64,000 nucleotides of DNA, from NCBI RefSeq assembly GCF_014641715.1, contig NZ_BMIG01000007.1, positions 1-64,000 on the forward strand, written 5' to 3'. This document shows, piece by piece, positions 44,776-55,485 of this stretch (within the stretch, counting starts at the first letter, position 1; each line of letters opens with the position of its first letter). Made by a program: the position numbers and the translations under genes. The notes beneath the pieces are model-generated. The model did no database searches and was not told where the DNA came from. It saw nothing but the letters and a program-made list of their open reading frames with translations. The stretch comes from Polaromonas eurypsychrophila (GTDB lineage: Bacteria; Pseudomonadota; Gammaproteobacteria; Burkholderiales; Burkholderiaceae_C).

Positions 44776-46329
44776 CTAGGCGGCCGCTACCGTGATGCCC
44801 TTGAACTCGCCGGTGGCAATTCGCTTTTGCCACTCGGCCGGGCCGGTGATGTGCGCGCTGGTGCCGCCTGAGTCAACCGCCACGGTCACCGGCATGTCAA
44901 CCACGTCGAATTCGTAAATCGCCTCCATGCCCATGTCCGAAAAACCGACGACTTCGGCATGTTTGATGGCCTTGGAGACCAGGTAGGCAGCGCCGCCCAC
45001 AGCCATCAGGTAGGCGCTTTTGTGTTTCTTGATGGACTCGATGGCGACCGGGCCGCGTTCGGCCTTGCCGATCATTGCAATCAGCCCCGTCTCTGCCAGC
45101 ATCATCTCGGTAAAACCATCCATGCGGGTGGCGGTGGTCGGGCCGGCCGGGCCCACGGCTTCGCCGGCCACCGGGTCCACCGGGCCCACGTAATAAATCA
45201 CGCGGTTGGCAAAGTCCACCGGCAGTTTTTCGCCTTTCGACAGCATGCCCTGGATGCGCTTGTGCGCGGCGTCGCGGCCGGTCAGCATCTTGCCGCTGAG
45301 CAGCAGGGTGTCGCCGGGTTTCCAGCTCGCGACCTCGGCCTTGGTCAAGGTGTTGAGGTCCACCTTCTTGCTCTTCTGGTAGTCCGGCGCCCATTCCACA
45401 TCGGGCCAGAGGTCCAGCGAGGGCGGGTCGAGGTAAACAGCGCCGCTGCCGTCCATCACAAAGTGGGCGTGGCGCGTGGCCGCGCAGTTCGGGATCATGG
45501 CTACCGGCTTGCTCGCCGCGTGGGTTGGGTACATCTGGATCTTCACGTCGAGCACGGTGGTCAAGCCGCCCAGGCCCTGCGCGCCTATGCCGAGCGCGTT
45601 GACTTTTTCAAACAGTTCGAGTCGCAGGGCTTCGACCTTGCTGAGTTCGGCGCCGGAAGCGGCCTTGGCCTGCAGCTCGTACATGTCGAGGTCGTCCATC
45701 AGCGACTCCTTGGCCATCAGTACGGCTTTTTCGGCGGTACCGCCAATGCCTATGCCCAGCATGCCGGGCGGGCACCAGCCCGCGCCCATGGTCGGCACGG
45801 TTTTGAGCACCCAGTCGACGATGGAGTCGCCGGGGTTGAGCATGGCCATCTTGCTCTTGTTCTCGCTGCCGCCGCCCTTGGCCGCCACCGTGATGTCGAG
45901 TTTGTCGCCCGGCACGATCTCGGTGAAGATCACCGCCGGCGTGTTGTCCTTGGTGTTCTTGCGATCGAAGTGCGGGTCCGCCACGACCGAGGCGCGCAGG
46001 GTGTTGTCGGGGTGGTTGTAGCCGCGCCGAACGCCTTCGTTTATGGCGTCGTCGAGGCTGCCCGTGAAACCTTCCCAGCGCACGTCCATGCCGACCTTGA
46101 GGAAGACGTTGACGATGCCGGTGTCCTGGCAGATCGGGCGGTGGCCGGTCGCGCTCATCTTGCTGTTGGTCAGGATCTGCGCAATCGCGTCTTTGGCGGC
46201 CGGGCTTTGTTCGCGCTCATAGGCGCGCGCCAGATGCGCGATGTAGTCGGCCGGGTGGTAGTAGCTGATGAACTGAAGCGCGGCGGCGACGGATTCGATG
46301 AGGTCGGCTTGTTTGATTGTGGTGGTCAT
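44776..46329 (-). CDS. fumarate hydratase, class I (iron-sulfur)
   Basis: A 517-aa class I fumarase. Both alpha-like and beta-like parts are fused: HRPICQDTGIVNVFLKVG and PCPP-like AGWCPPGMLGIGIGG with cluster cysteines in the first, and GPVDPVAGEAVGPAGPTTATRMDGF in the second. It hydrates fumarate to malate in the TCA cycle and is oxygen-sensitive through its 4Fe-4S cluster. ATG 46329 begins the conserved part. It diverges from the class II gene fumC with 91 bp between starts. Confidence 0.93.
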   Translation of the reverse strand: MTTTIKQADLIESVAAALQFISYYHPADYIAHLARAYEREQSPAAKDAIAQILTNSKMSATGHRPICQDTGIVNVFLKVGMDVRWEGFTGSLDDAINEGVRRGYNHPDNTLRASVVADPHFDRKNTKDNTPAVIFTEIVPGDKLDITVAAKGGGSENKSKMAMLNPGDSIVDWVLKTVPTMGAGWCPPGMLGIGIGGTAEKAVLMAKESLMDDLDMYELQAKAASGAELSKVEALRLELFEKVNALGIGAQGLGGLTTVLDVKIQMYPTHAASKPVAMIPNCAATRHAHFVMDGSGAVYLDPPSLDLWPDVEWAPDYQKSKKVDLNTLTKAEVASWKPGDTLLLSGKMLTGRDAAHKRIQGMLSKGEKLPVDFANRVIYYVGPVDPVAGEAVGPAGPTTATRMDGFTEMMLAETGLIAMIGKAERGPVAIESIKKHKSAYLMAVGGAAYLVSKAIKHAEVVGFSDMGMEAIYEFDVVDMPVTVAVDSGGTSAHITGPAEWQKRIATGEFKGITVAAA

Positions 46330-46420
46330 GGTCGGGTGATGTGGGGGATGGCTTTTCAGGAGCGGTGTCATGTGCTACGGTGCGCGCTCAACTCTGCATT
46401 TTGACAGGTAAGCACACACC

Positions 46421-47806
46421 ATGACGACACGTACCGAACGCGATACTTTTGGCCCGATAGAAGTCCCGTCCGACCGGCTGTGGGGCGCGCAGACGCAGCG
46501 CTCGCTGCAGAACTTCGACATCTCGGGCGAGTTGCAGCCGCGCGAAATCATCCGGGCGCTGGCCCAGGTCAAGCGTTCGTCGGCCACCGTGAACCACGCG
46601 CTGGGCCTGCAGGACGACAAGAAGACAAAGGCCATCATCGCCGCTGCCGACGAGGTAATCGCTGGCCAACATGCGGACGAGTTTCCGCTGGTGGTCTGGC
46701 AGACCGGCTCGGGGACCCAGACCAACATGAATATCAACGAAGTGCTGGCGAACCGCGCCAGTGAGTTATTGGGCGGCGAGCGAGGCGAAAGCCGGCTGGT
46801 GCACCCGAACGACGACGTGAACCGCAGCCAGTCCTCCAACGATGTGTTCCCGACCGCCATGCATGTGGCGGCGGTAGAAGCGATCACGCACAAGCTGCTG
46901 CCGGCGATTGTCAAGCTGCGCGGCACGCTGGCCAAGAAGGCGCAGGACTTCGACAGCATTGTGAAAATCGGCCGTACCCATTTGCAGGACGCGACACCGC
47001 TGACCCTGGGCCAGGAGTTCTCCGGCTACGTGGCCCAGCTCGCCCACGGCGAAAAACATCTGCGTGCCGCATTGCCGCATCTGTACGAACTGGCGCTGGG
47101 CGGCACCGCCGTCGGCACCGGCCTGAATGCGCCCCAGGGATATGCCGAACAGGTGGCGGCCGAGCTGGCCAGCCTGACCGGTTTGCCCTTTGTGACCGCG
47201 CCCAACAAGTTCGAGGCTATGGCCTCCTGCGACGCGCTGGTGCACGCCCATGGCGCACTGAAAACTTTCGCTGCCAGCATGATGAAAATCGCCAACGATG
47301 TGCGCTGGCTGGCCAGCGGCCCGCGCAGTGGCATCGGTGAATTGTCGATTCCTGAAAACGAACCCGGCTCGTCCATCATGCCGGGCAAGGTCAACCCGAC
47401 CCAAAGCGAAGCCGTGACCATGCTCTGCTGCCAGGTTTTCGGTAACGACGTTGCCATCAATTTCGGCGGTGCCTCGGGCAACTTCGAGCTCAATGTGTTC
47501 CGGCCCATGATCGCCCACAACTTTTTGCAGAGCGTGCGCCTGCTGGCCGACGGCATGGTGAGTTTCAACGACCAGTGCGCCGTCGGCATCGAGCCGAACC
47601 GCGACCGCATCGCCGAACTGGTGGACCGTTCGCTGATGCTGGTGACCGCGCTCAACACCCACATCGGTTATGACAAGGCGGCCTTCATTGCCAAGAAGGC
47701 GCATAAGGAAGGCAGCAGCCTGCGCAACGCGGCTCTGGCGTCAGGCCATGTCACGGCGGAGCAGTTTGATCAGTGGGTGGTGCCAAAAAAAATGACTGGT
47801 CGTTAA
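46421..47806 (+). CDS. fumC: fumarate hydratase, class II
   Basis: A 461-aa homotetrameric fumarase of the aspartase superfamily. [16 protein letters not shown] is the signature loop with catalytic Ser; [21 protein letters not shown] is the substrate site. Iron-independent, it backs up the class I enzyme under oxidative or iron stress. A bidirectional terminator follows. Confidence 0.96.
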   Translation: MTTRTERDTFGPIEVPSDRLWGAQTQRSLQNFDISGELQPREIIRALAQVKRSSATVNHALGLQDDKKTKAIIAAADEVIAGQHADEFPLVVWQTGSGTQTNMNINEVLANRASELLGGERGESRLVHPNDDVNRSQSSNDVFPTAMHVAAVEAITHKLLPAIVKLRGTLAKKAQDFDSIVKIGRTHLQDATPLTLGQEFSGYVAQLAHGEKHLRAALPHLYELALGGTAVGTGLNAPQGYAEQVAAELASLTGLPFVTAPNKFEAMASCDALVHAHGALKTFAASMMKIANDVRWLASGPRSGIGELSIPENEPGSSIMPGKVNPTQSEAVTMLCCQVFGNDVAINFGGASGNFELNVFRPMIAHNFLQSVRLLADGMVSFNDQCAVGIEPNRDRIAELVDRSLMLVTALNTHIGYDKAAFIAKKAHKEGSSLRNAALASGHVTAEQFDQWVVPKKMTGR

Positions 47807-47813
47807 GGCATGA

Positions 47814-47860
47814 TATTTAATCAATAGCTAACTGCGCCCGCAGCATATGTGCTAGCGGCC
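47814..47860 (+). repeat. dispersed ~45-bp repeat, family A
   Basis: TATTTAATCAATAGCTAACT, then GCGCCCGCAGCATATGTGC; degraded intergenic copy after fumC. Confidence 0.6.
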
Positions 47861-47871
47861 GGTTGAATATT

Positions 47872-47898
47872 AAAAAAGGGCCGTGAGGCCCTTTTTTT
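47872..47898. terminator. bidirectional terminator between fumC and UPF0114 gene
   Basis: AAAAAAGGGCC GTGA GGCCCTTTTTTT: stem with A-run before and T-run after serves both converging genes. Confidence 0.9.
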
Positions 47899-47920
47899 GG
47901 TGCAAGCCGATGTTGCAGGC

Positions 47921-48535
47921 TCAGTGTTTTTGCGAGGCCGCCGCAATGCCCGACATGATCTTGTCGGTGTAGGCGATGGCCAGGGCCGACAGCAGGAAGG
48001 CGATGTGGATGACCGTCTGCGCGATCAGCACCCGGTCAGTGTAGTTGTCGGCGTTGATGAATGTTTTAAGCAGGTGGATGGAGCTGATGCCGATGATGGC
48101 GGTCGCCAGCTTGACCTTGAGCACCGAGGCGTTGACGTGGCTTAGCCACTCGGGCTGGTCGCGGTGGCCCTCGAGGTTCATGCGGCTCACAAAGGTCTCG
48201 TAGCCACCAACGATCACCATGATCAGCAGGTTGGAGATCATGACCACGTCGATCAGCGCCAGCACCACCAGCATGATCACGGTTTCATTCAGCGTGGTGA
48301 TGGGTACATCGGTTTTGTAGCCGATGCTGGTCACCAGCGCCTGCAGCGCGGTCTGGCTGCCGAAAACAGCTTCGATCAGGTGCAGTAGTTCGACCAGAAA
48401 GTGAAACACGTACACGCCCTGCGCTGCGATGAGGCCCACATACAGCGGCAATTGCAGCCAGCGGCTGGCAAAAATGAAGTTGGGAATCGGTCGCAGCGGC
48501 GGGGCCTTTGGAGGGAGGGGCTTGGGATCGGACAT
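47921..48535 (-). CDS. UPF0114/TIGR00645 family membrane protein
   Basis: A 204-aa protein with about four membrane helices ([86 protein letters not shown]), the pattern of E. coli YqhA. Function undefined. Converges on fumC. Confidence 0.88.
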   Translation of the reverse strand: MSDPKPLPPKAPPLRPIPNFIFASRWLQLPLYVGLIAAQGVYVFHFLVELLHLIEAVFGSQTALQALVTSIGYKTDVPITTLNETVIMLVVLALIDVVMISNLLIMVIVGGYETFVSRMNLEGHRDQPEWLSHVNASVLKVKLATAIIGISSIHLLKTFINADNYTDRVLIAQTVIHIAFLLSALAIAYTDKIMSGIAAASQKH

Positions 48536-48696
48536 GGTTCTTTATGGGGGTTTATACGGACTGTGCGGATTGTAGGCGTGCTGCCTGAGCGGCCTGAATT
48601 CGGGTTAAATCTGTAAGCTTCCAGCCAGTCAGTGGTCTGTAAGTGCTGAGCAGGACATTAGCACGGATTAATGACAAACTGAGGAGACAAGCCATC

Positions 48697-50694
48697 ATGA
48701 ACGCGCCTTCATCCGCCATCGAGTCCACACTGGTTGAAAACCGGGTTTTCTTCCCCAACCCCGAGCTGGCCAAATCCGCCCGCATTTCCAGCATGGACGC
48801 CTACAACGCGCTGTGCGCCGAAGCTGAAAAAGACTTCGAAGGCTTCTGGGCCCGGCTCGCGCGGGAAAACCTGAGCTGGAAAAAACCATTCACCCGGACC
48901 CTGGATGAGTCGAACGCGCCGTTTTACCAGTGGTTTGCCGACGGTGAACTCAACGCCTCGTACAACTGCCTGGACCGGCATCTCGGCACCGCCACAGAGA
49001 ATAAGAAAGCCATCATCTTCGAAAGCGACGATGGCAAGGTGACCAACGTCACCTACAAGGAATTGCACGGCAAGGTCTGCCAATTCGCCAATGCGCTCAA
49101 GGCCATGGGCATCAACAAGGGCGACCGCGTCATCATCTACATGCCGATGACGGTGGAAGGTGTGGTTGCCATGCAAGCCTGTGCGCGCATAGGCGCAACC
49201 CACTCGGTGGTGTTCGGCGGCTTTTCGGCCAAGAGCCTGCAGGAGCGCATCCAGGACGCCGGTGCGGTCGCCGTCATCACCGCCAACTTCCAGTTGCGCG
49301 GCGGCAAGGAACTGCCGCTCAAGGCCATCGTCGATGAAGGCATCGGCATGGGCGGCTGCGAATCCATCAAGAACGTGATCGTCTACCAACGCACCGCCAC
49401 GGCCTGCAATATGGTCGCCGGGCGCGACAGCCTGATGCACGAGGTCGCAGCGAAGCAGCCGGCCACCTGCGAGCCCGAGTTTGTCGGCGCAGAACATCCG
49501 CTGTTCATCCTCTACACCTCCGGCTCGACCGGCAAACCCAAGGGTGTGCAGCACAGCACCGGTGGTTATTTGCTGTGGGCCAAGCTGACCATGGACTGGG
49601 CTTTTGACATCCAGCCCTCGGATGTGTTCTGGTGCACTGCCGACATCGGCTGGATCACCGGCCACACCTATGTCGCCTATGGCCCGCTGGCCGCCGGCGC
49701 GACCCAGGTGATCTTCGAAGGTATCCCTACTTTTCCGAACGCTGGCCGCTTCTGGCAGATGATCGAAAAACACAAGGTCACGATTTTCTACACCGCGCCG
49801 ACCGCGATCCGTTCGCTGATCAAGGCGGCCGAGGGCGACGAGAAAGTGCATCCGGCGCGCTCTGATTTGAGCAGCCTGCGCATCCTCGGTTCGGTCGGCG
49901 AGCCCATCAACCCCGAAGCCTGGATGTGGTACTACAAAAACGTCGGCGGCGAGCGCTGCCCGGTGATTGATACCTTCTGGCAGACCGAAACCGGTGGCCA
50001 CATGATCACGCCGCTGCCCGGCGCGACACCACTGGTGCCCGGTAGCTGCACCTTGCCGTTGCCCGGCATCATGGCCGCCATCGTTGATGAAGTGGGCAAG
50101 GACGTGCCCAACGGCTCCGGCGGCATGCTGGTGGTCAAACGCCCGTGGCCCTCAATGATCCGCACCATCTGGAACGACCCCGAGCGTTTCAAGAAGAGTT
50201 ATTTCCCCGAAGAGATGGGCGGCACGTACTACCTGGCTGGCGACGGCGCGGTGCGCAGTCTGGACCGCGGTTACTTCCGCATCACTGGCCGCATCGATGA
50301 TGTGCTGAATGTGTCCGGCCACCGCATGGGCACCATGGAGATCGAGTCCGCGCTGGTCTCGCATTCAGCGCTGGTGGCCGAAGCCGCCGTGGTCGGACGG
50401 CCTGATGATTTGACCGGCGAGGCGATTGTGGCCTTTGTGGTGCTCAAGCGTTCGCGCCCCACCGGCGATGAGGCCAAGGCGATTGCGAAAGAGCTGCGCG
50501 ACTGGGTCGGCAAGGAGATCGGCCCGATCGCCAAGCCCAAAGACATCCGTTTCGGCGACAACCTGCCCAAGACCCGCAGCGGAAAAATCATGCGCCGCCT
50601 GCTGCGTGGCATCGCCAAGGGTGAAGCCATCACCCAAGACACCTCGACATTGGAAAATCCCGCCATCCTCGATCAACTGTCTGAAAATCTGTGA
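48697..50694 (+). CDS. acs: acetyl-CoA synthetase
   Basis: A 665-aa adenylate-forming ligase making acetyl-CoA from acetate, ATP and CoA. Core motifs: [20 protein letters not shown] (P-loop), [49 protein letters not shown], and [14 protein letters not shown] with the Lys that is acetylation-regulated in this family. GAGGAGA precedes ATG 48697. Confidence 0.96.
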   Translation: MNAPSSAIESTLVENRVFFPNPELAKSARISSMDAYNALCAEAEKDFEGFWARLARENLSWKKPFTRTLDESNAPFYQWFADGELNASYNCLDRHLGTATENKKAIIFESDDGKVTNVTYKELHGKVCQFANALKAMGINKGDRVIIYMPMTVEGVVAMQACARIGATHSVVFGGFSAKSLQERIQDAGAVAVITANFQLRGGKELPLKAIVDEGIGMGGCESIKNVIVYQRTATACNMVAGRDSLMHEVAAKQPATCEPEFVGAEHPLFILYTSGSTGKPKGVQHSTGGYLLWAKLTMDWAFDIQPSDVFWCTADIGWITGHTYVAYGPLAAGATQVIFEGIPTFPNAGRFWQMIEKHKVTIFYTAPTAIRSLIKAAEGDEKVHPARSDLSSLRILGSVGEPINPEAWMWYYKNVGGERCPVIDTFWQTETGGHMITPLPGATPLVPGSCTLPLPGIMAAIVDEVGKDVPNGSGGMLVVKRPWPSMIRTIWNDPERFKKSYFPEEMGGTYYLAGDGAVRSLDRGYFRITGRIDDVLNVSGHRMGTMEIESALVSHSALVAEAAVVGRPDDLTGEAIVAFVVLKRSRPTGDEAKAIAKELRDWVGKEIGPIAKPKDIRFGDNLPKTRSGKIMRRLLRGIAKGEAITQDTSTLENPAILDQLSENL

Positions 50695-50712
50695 TCGAGG
50701 GCGTCGCCCATG

Positions 50713-50744
50713 AAAAAAGCCCGCTGACGCAGCGGGCTTTTTTG
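50713..50744. terminator. terminator after acs
   Basis: AAAAAAGCCCGCTGACGCAG followed by CGGGCTTTTTTG: strong stem usable from both sides, between acs and the converging cytochrome gene. Confidence 0.9.
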
Positions 50745-50766
50745 TGCCGGATGTCCGGTGAGGCGC

Positions 50767-51081
50767 TTATTTCTGCGTCATCACCCAGGCGGCGAGCTTC
50801 TTGGCTTCAGCGTCGTTGACCTGTGCGTTGGCTGGCATAGGCACAGGGCCCCAGACGCCGGAGCCGCCCTTGACGATTTTGCCTGCCAGTTTGTCCACCG
50901 CGTCTTTTTGACCGGCGTATTTGGCGGCCACGTCCTTGTACGAAGGGCCGACGAGTTTGGTCGCGACGGCATGGCAGGCCATGCAATTTTTAGCCGTGGC
51001 CAATTGCAGATCGGCCAGCGCCGGCGAAGAAACCACCGCACCGGCGGCCAGGGTAGCGATCACCAAGAATACACGTTTCAT
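50767..51081 (-). CDS. periplasmic class I cytochrome c (c551/c552-like)
   Basis: A 104-aa protein: signal peptide MKRVFLVIATLAAGAVVSSPALA, haem-attachment CMACH near residue 33-37, and axial Met in VPMPANAQ. A small electron carrier typical of c551/c552. It converges on acs; the next gene upstream diverges. Confidence 0.93.
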   Translation of the reverse strand: MKRVFLVIATLAAGAVVSSPALADLQLATAKNCMACHAVATKLVGPSYKDVAAKYAGQKDAVDKLAGKIVKGGSGVWGPVPMPANAQVNDAEAKKLAAWVMTQK

Positions 51082-51200
51082 CGTTAACCTCGTGGGAAGA
51101 GTTTTTAATTTGGATTGGGGTACAGTCAGTTAACGCAATTGTAGTGGTGCGGGTTGACCTTGCTTACAAAGGGTTTCCCGCCCAATTTGAGGAATCATTC

Positions 51201-51440
51201 ATGTTTTTTCTGTTCATCGGCGTCATTGGAATTTTGCTGAAATACCTGGAGATCGGTCCTGTGGCAACCCTGGACTGGTGGATGGTCCTGGCCCCGTTTG
51301 GCCTGGCTGTGATCTGGTGGTGGTGGGCGGACTCCAGCGGCTACACCAAAAAGAAGGAAATGGAAAAGATGGACAAGCGAAAGCAGGAGCGCATCGACAA
51401 GCAGCGTGATGCCATGGGGATGCTCAAAAAAAGGAAATGA
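51201..51440 (+). CDS. small Trp-rich membrane protein
   Basis: A 79-aa protein with two hydrophobic segments (MFFLFIGVIGILLKYLEIG and WWMVLAPFGLAVIWWWWADS) and a highly charged Lys/Glu/Arg tail. This matches the small tryptophan-rich family (TIGR04438) of betaproteobacteria; no function known. AGGAAT before ATG 51201 supports this start over an upstream ATG at 51144. A dispersed repeat begins at its stop. Confidence 0.8.
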   Translation: MFFLFIGVIGILLKYLEIGPVATLDWWMVLAPFGLAVIWWWWADSSGYTKKKEMEKMDKRKQERIDKQRDAMGMLKKRK

Positions 51441-51541
51441 CCCCCACGGTCGCTCACTTCGTGTAGCTCCCTGCCCCCCGAGGGGGCTGCTGCGCCTGCG
51501 GCCCGGCGAAGCCGGTTCCGCGGCCCCTGCTTGAAGGGGAG
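51440..51541 (+). repeat. dispersed GC-palindrome repeat (CCCCCGAGGGGG family)
   Basis: CCCCCACGGTCGCTCACTTC, then CTGCCCCCCGAGGGGGCTGC, CGGCGAAGCCGG and CGGCCCCTGCTTGAAGGG. Best match to the copy at the murI start. Confidence 0.8.
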
Positions 51542-51567
51542 CGCTGCTCGCTACGCTCGGCGCAAAC

Positions 51568-51603
51568 AAAAAGTCCCTGCAGCTTCGCTGCAGGGACTTT
51601 TTT
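51568..51603 (-). terminator. terminator after ilvD
   Basis: AAAAAGTCCCTGCAG CTTCG CTGCAGGGACTTTTTT: long perfect stem with T/A runs on both sides. Confidence 0.92.
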
Positions 51604-51624
51604 AATTCGCGCGTTGCCGCAATC

Positions 51625-53334
51625 TCAATAATCGTCGAGCACGGCGCCCTTGCTGGCGCTGGAGGCGTTGAAGGCGAACTTGGCCTGCACGCCGCGCATG
51701 TAACGCGGCAGCGGGGCTTTCCAGCCCACTTTGCGTTGAGCCAGTTCGGCGTCATCGATGTTCAGTTGCAGCAGCAATTGTTTCGCGTCGATGGTGATCG
51801 AATCGCCTTCCTTGATGAAGGCGATGTTGCCGCCCGCTGCAGCTTCTGGCGCCACGTGGCCGACCACCATGCCCCAGGTGCCACCTGAAAAGCGGCCGTC
51901 CGTGATCAGGCCCACCGTTTCGCCCAGGCCCGCGCCTATCAGCGCGCCGGTCGGCGCCAGCATCTCGGGCATGCCGGGGCCGCCCTTGGGGCCGAGATAA
52001 CGCAGCACCATCACATCACCCGCAACAATCTTTCCGGCCAGGATGGCGGCCAACGCCGACTGCTCGTCGTCGAACACACGCGCCGGGCCGGTCATTACCG
52101 GATTTTTCAGGCCGGTGATCTTGGCAACACAGCCTTCAGGCGAGAGGTTGCCTTTGAGAATCGCCAGATGGCCCTGCGCATACATCGGTTTGTCGATGGG
52201 ACGGATCACGTCCTGGTCGGCGCGCGGCGCATCCGGAACATCCTTGAGCACCTCGGCAATGGTCTGGCCGCTGATGGTCAGGCAGTCGCCATGCAGCAGG
52301 CCGGCCGCCAGCAGGATTTTCATGACCTGTGGAATGCCGCCCGCCTTGTGCAGGTCCACCGCCAGGTATTTGCCGCTGGGCTTGAGGTCGCACAGCACAG
52401 GCGTCTTGACACGCACGCGCTCGAAGTCGTCAATCGTCCAGTCCACCTCCGCCGCATGGGCAATCGCCAGAAAGTGCAGCACCGCGTTGGTTGAGCCGCC
52501 GGTGGCCATGATGACAGCCACGGCGTTTTCAATCGCCTTTTTCGTCACGATGTCGCGCGGCTTGATGTTCTTTTTGATGGCTTCGATCAGCACCTTGGCC
52601 GACTCTTTCGCCGAGTTGGCTTTTTCGTCGTGCGGATTGGCCATGGTCGAGGAGTAAGGCAGCGAGATACCAAGAGCCTCGAAGGAAGACGACATGGTGT
52701 TGGCGGTGTACATGCCGCCGCAACTGCCGGTGCCGGGAATCGCGCGGCGCTCGATCTGCAGCAGGTCCTCGTCGCTCATGCGGCCGGCCGAATGTTCACC
52801 TACGGCTTCGAACACGCTGACGATGTTGAGGTCCTTGCCCTTGTAGCTGCCCGGCAAGATGGTGCCACCGTAGACGTAAATGGATGGCACATTGGCACGC
52901 AACATGCCCATCAGGCCCCCTGGCATGTTCTTGTCGCAGCCGCCTACCACCAGAACGCCATCCATCCACTGGCCCTGCACGCAGGTTTCGATGCAGTCGG
53001 AAATCACTTCTCTGGAGACCAGAGAATACTTCATGCCCTCGGTGCCCATGGCCATGCCGTCGGAAATCGTGGGCGTGCCAAACACCTGCGCATTGCCGCC
53101 GGCTTCCTCGATACCGGCAATCGCAGCGTCGGCAAGTTTTTGCAGGCCGCTGTTGCACGGAGTGATGGTGCTGTGGCCGTTGGCCACACCGACCATGGGT
53201 TTCTTGAAGTCGCCGGCTTCGTAGCCCATCGCGTAATACATCGAGCGGTTTGGCGCGCGCGCGGTACCTTCGGTGATGTTTTTGCTGCGGCGGTTGATCG
53301 CGTCGCCGGCGCCGTCTTTGTCCTGCTGGTTCAT
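51625..53334 (-). CDS. ilvD: dihydroxy-acid dehydratase
   Basis: A 569-aa enzyme of valine/isoleucine synthesis. Cluster cysteines lie in [19 protein letters not shown] and [35 protein letters not shown] is the substrate loop and [20 protein letters not shown] the C-terminal signature. ATG 53334 begins the conserved region. It diverges from a LysR gene that may control it. Confidence 0.95.
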   Translation of the reverse strand: MNQQDKDGAGDAINRRSKNITEGTARAPNRSMYYAMGYEAGDFKKPMVGVANGHSTITPCNSGLQKLADAAIAGIEEAGGNAQVFGTPTISDGMAMGTEGMKYSLVSREVISDCIETCVQGQWMDGVLVVGGCDKNMPGGLMGMLRANVPSIYVYGGTILPGSYKGKDLNIVSVFEAVGEHSAGRMSDEDLLQIERRAIPGTGSCGGMYTANTMSSSFEALGISLPYSSTMANPHDEKANSAKESAKVLIEAIKKNIKPRDIVTKKAIENAVAVIMATGGSTNAVLHFLAIAHAAEVDWTIDDFERVRVKTPVLCDLKPSGKYLAVDLHKAGGIPQVMKILLAAGLLHGDCLTISGQTIAEVLKDVPDAPRADQDVIRPIDKPMYAQGHLAILKGNLSPEGCVAKITGLKNPVMTGPARVFDDEQSALAAILAGKIVAGDVMVLRYLGPKGGPGMPEMLAPTGALIGAGLGETVGLITDGRFSGGTWGMVVGHVAPEAAAGGNIAFIKEGDSITIDAKQLLLQLNIDDAELAQRKVGWKAPLPRYMRGVQAKFAFNASSASKGAVLDDY

Positions 53335-53420
53335 GGGATGTCTTCTTTGTAGTGGGGGTTCGAAGTGCAAGTATGCCCCGCCTGGTTTTGCGCTTCCAAT
53401 ATATTTTTTGGCATCCATTA

Positions 53421-53435
53421 ATATGCTGGGCATAT
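53421..53435. promoter_or_regulatory. palindrome at the LysR gene start
   Basis: ATATGC TGG GCATAT is a perfect short inverted repeat overlapping the LysR start codon, in the 99-bp gap to ilvD; a plausible autoregulatory site. Confidence 0.4.
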
Positions 53436-54348
53436 GAGTCCCCTCCCCATTGAACTCAGGCTCTGGCGCCAGTTTGCCGCTGTGGCCGAGGAACTGCACT
53501 TTGGCCGTGCTGCAGCGCGCCTGCACATGACACAACCGCCGCTGACCCAGGCGATCGCCCACCTTGAAAAGCTGCTGGACGTACGTCTGTTCGACCGCAC
53601 CAAACGCAGCGTGCAGATGACGCCGGCGGCCACGGCGTTGTTGCCGCAAGTGCTGGACCTGCTCGCACGCGCCCAGGCTTTGCCCGAACAGGCGAGGGCA
53701 GCCGATGCCGGGGAGCTGGGGCGCTTGCGGCTGGCTTTTGTGTCCACAGCGGGCTTTTCACTGCTGCCCGCATGGGTGCGGATTTTTCGCGAGCGCAACC
53801 CGCAGGTCCAGCTTGAACTGCTGGAAGCCACCGGCGACATGCAGCTCCAGGCTTTCGAGCGCCACGACATCGATGCCGGCGTGATCCTGCACTCACCGGG
53901 ATTTGCTCCTCCGGGACTGCAAAGCCGGCGGGTGGCGCGGGAGCCGCTGGTGCTGGCGCTGGCTGAACAGCATCCGCTAGCGGCCAGGGCTTCGCTGGTT
54001 TTGGACGAGGTGCTGACGCAACCGCTGGTGATTTTCCCGCGTCGCATTTTGCCTTCGCTGTACGACGCGATTTTCGCCACGTACCACGCCGCTGCGCAGT
54101 CGCCCCGGGTGGCGCAGGAAGCAATCCAGATGCAGACCATCGTCAACCTGGTGTCGGCCGGTCTGGGCGTGGCATGGGTGCCCGACAGCGTGCGGCAGTT
54201 CCAGCGGCCTGGCGTGATCTATCGCAGTGTGGCGGGCAAGAAAGGCCGCCAGGTGCCGGTATGTGAAACCAGCCTGGTCTGGCCCGAGGGGGCTGTCCCG
54301 GCCTGCGTGACGCGATTCATAGATTGCGCGCCGGCCTGGCCCGGCTGA
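53434..54348 (+). CDS. LysR-family transcriptional regulator
   Basis: A 304-aa regulator: winged helix [52 protein letters not shown], then a two-lobed effector domain starting [10 protein letters not shown]. The effector-domain style is that of aromatic-degradation regulators (CatR/BenM-like). Divergent from ilvD, which is its most likely target by position only. Followed by lgt. Confidence 0.9.
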   Translation: MSPLPIELRLWRQFAAVAEELHFGRAAARLHMTQPPLTQAIAHLEKLLDVRLFDRTKRSVQMTPAATALLPQVLDLLARAQALPEQARAADAGELGRLRLAFVSTAGFSLLPAWVRIFRERNPQVQLELLEATGDMQLQAFERHDIDAGVILHSPGFAPPGLQSRRVAREPLVLALAEQHPLAARASLVLDEVLTQPLVIFPRRILPSLYDAIFATYHAAAQSPRVAQEAIQMQTIVNLVSAGLGVAWVPDSVRQFQRPGVIYRSVAGKKGRQVPVCETSLVWPEGAVPACVTRFIDCAPAWPG

Positions 54349-54385
54349 ACGCTGCCCGGTTGTGGCCGCTGGCACAATAAGCCGC

Positions 54386-55192
54386 ATGCTGATTCACCCC
54401 ACCATCGACCCCGTCGCCTTGCAGTTGGGCCCGCTGGCCATTCACTGGTACGGCCTGACTTATCTGGCTGCCTTTGGCCTGTTCCTGTTTCTGGGCATGC
54501 GCCGCCTGCGGCATGAGCCCTATGCGTCGATGACCGGCGCTGCCGCGTGGAGCCGCAAGGACATCGAGGACATCCTGTTTCTCGGCGTGATGGGTGTGGT
54601 GCTCGGCGGGCGCATCGGTTACTGCCTGTTCTACAAGCCCGGCTATTACCTGGCGCATCCGCTGGAGATTTTGTATGTCTGGCAGGGCGGCATGAGTTTC
54701 CACGGCGGCATGCTGGGTGTGCTGGTGTCGCAGATCTGGTTTGCGCGCACGCGGCAAAAACCCTGGCTGCAGGTGATGGACTTGATTGCACCTTGCGTAC
54801 CGACGGGGCTGGCGGCGGGGCGAGTCGGTAATTTCATCAACGGCGAATTGTGGGGCCGCCTGAGCAGCCCCGACTTGCCTTGGGGCATGGTGTTCAGGAA
54901 CAGCGGCACGCTGGCGCCGCGACACCCCTCGCAGGTCTACCAGTTTCTGCTGGAGGGCCTGTTGCTGTTTGTGCTGCTGTGGCTGTATGCCCGCAAACCG
55001 CGCAAAACCGGGCAGGTATCGGCGGCCTTTCTGGTCGGCTACGGCGTGTTCCGTTTCATCGCCGAGTTTTTCCGCGAGCCCGACGACTATCTCGGCATCC
55101 TGGCGCTGGGAATGAGCATGGGCCAATGGTTGTGCCTGCCCATGGTCGCGGCCGGTGTCTGGCTCTGGATGTGGGCTGAAAAGCGGGCCTAG
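54386..55192 (+). CDS. lgt: prolipoprotein diacylglyceryl transferase
   Basis: A 268-aa inner-membrane enzyme that adds diacylglycerol to the lipobox Cys. The Lgt signature [16 protein letters not shown] is intact, with [16 protein letters not shown] and [16 protein letters not shown] 54386 starts at the conserved [23 protein letters not shown]. Confidence 0.95.
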   Translation: MLIHPTIDPVALQLGPLAIHWYGLTYLAAFGLFLFLGMRRLRHEPYASMTGAAAWSRKDIEDILFLGVMGVVLGGRIGYCLFYKPGYYLAHPLEILYVWQGGMSFHGGMLGVLVSQIWFARTRQKPWLQVMDLIAPCVPTGLAAGRVGNFINGELWGRLSSPDLPWGMVFRNSGTLAPRHPSQVYQFLLEGLLLFVLLWLYARKPRKTGQVSAAFLVGYGVFRFIAEFFREPDDYLGILALGMSMGQWLCLPMVAAGVWLWMWAEKRA

Positions 55193-55212
55193 CCCACGCC
55201 AAATTTGCCAGA

Positions 55213-55256
55213 TATGCTATCAATTGGATAGCAGACCAGCTGCTCGCGTGATAGCA
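55213..55256 (-). repeat. dispersed ~45-bp repeat, family A
   Basis: ATGCTATCAATTGGATAGCA with CTGCTCGCGTGATAGC; intergenic, 20 bp after lgt. Confidence 0.65.
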
Positions 55257-55353
55257 ATCAGCGGCAGCAAGCCCGGTCCCTGCGGACCAGTGTCCGGGTT
55301 TTTACCTGTGATTTTGTGCGCCAACCTCCTTGCCAGACTGTTCTCAGTCTTTA

Positions 55354-55371
55354 ATAATTACCTGTAATTAT
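55354..55371. promoter_or_regulatory. perfect inverted repeat upstream of the malonate regulator gene
   Basis: ATAATTAC CT GTAATTAT has 8-bp perfect arms, in an AT-rich pocket 115 bp before the GntR gene. Likely operator of that regulator. Just after it, an AGGAAATT-preceded ATG (55380) opens a 33-codon frame (MKIQAIQREEFAARG) that is either a leader peptide or a truncated gene start. Confidence 0.6.
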
Positions 55372-55485
55372 AGGAAATTATGAAGATTCAAGCGATTCAG
55401 CGCGAAGAATTTGCTGCCCGTGGTTGTCGGCGCGGACTTTGCTCGTCGGCGCGTGGTCTTCAATTAGGCGGGGCGGACTGACAGC

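Noticed and set aside
44959..46404. 481-codon plus-strand frame over the class I fumarase
   Set aside because: Antisense shadow; the minus-strand frame has all fumarase motifs.
48709..50001. 430-codon minus-strand frame over acs
   Set aside because: Antisense shadow of a complete acetyl-CoA synthetase.
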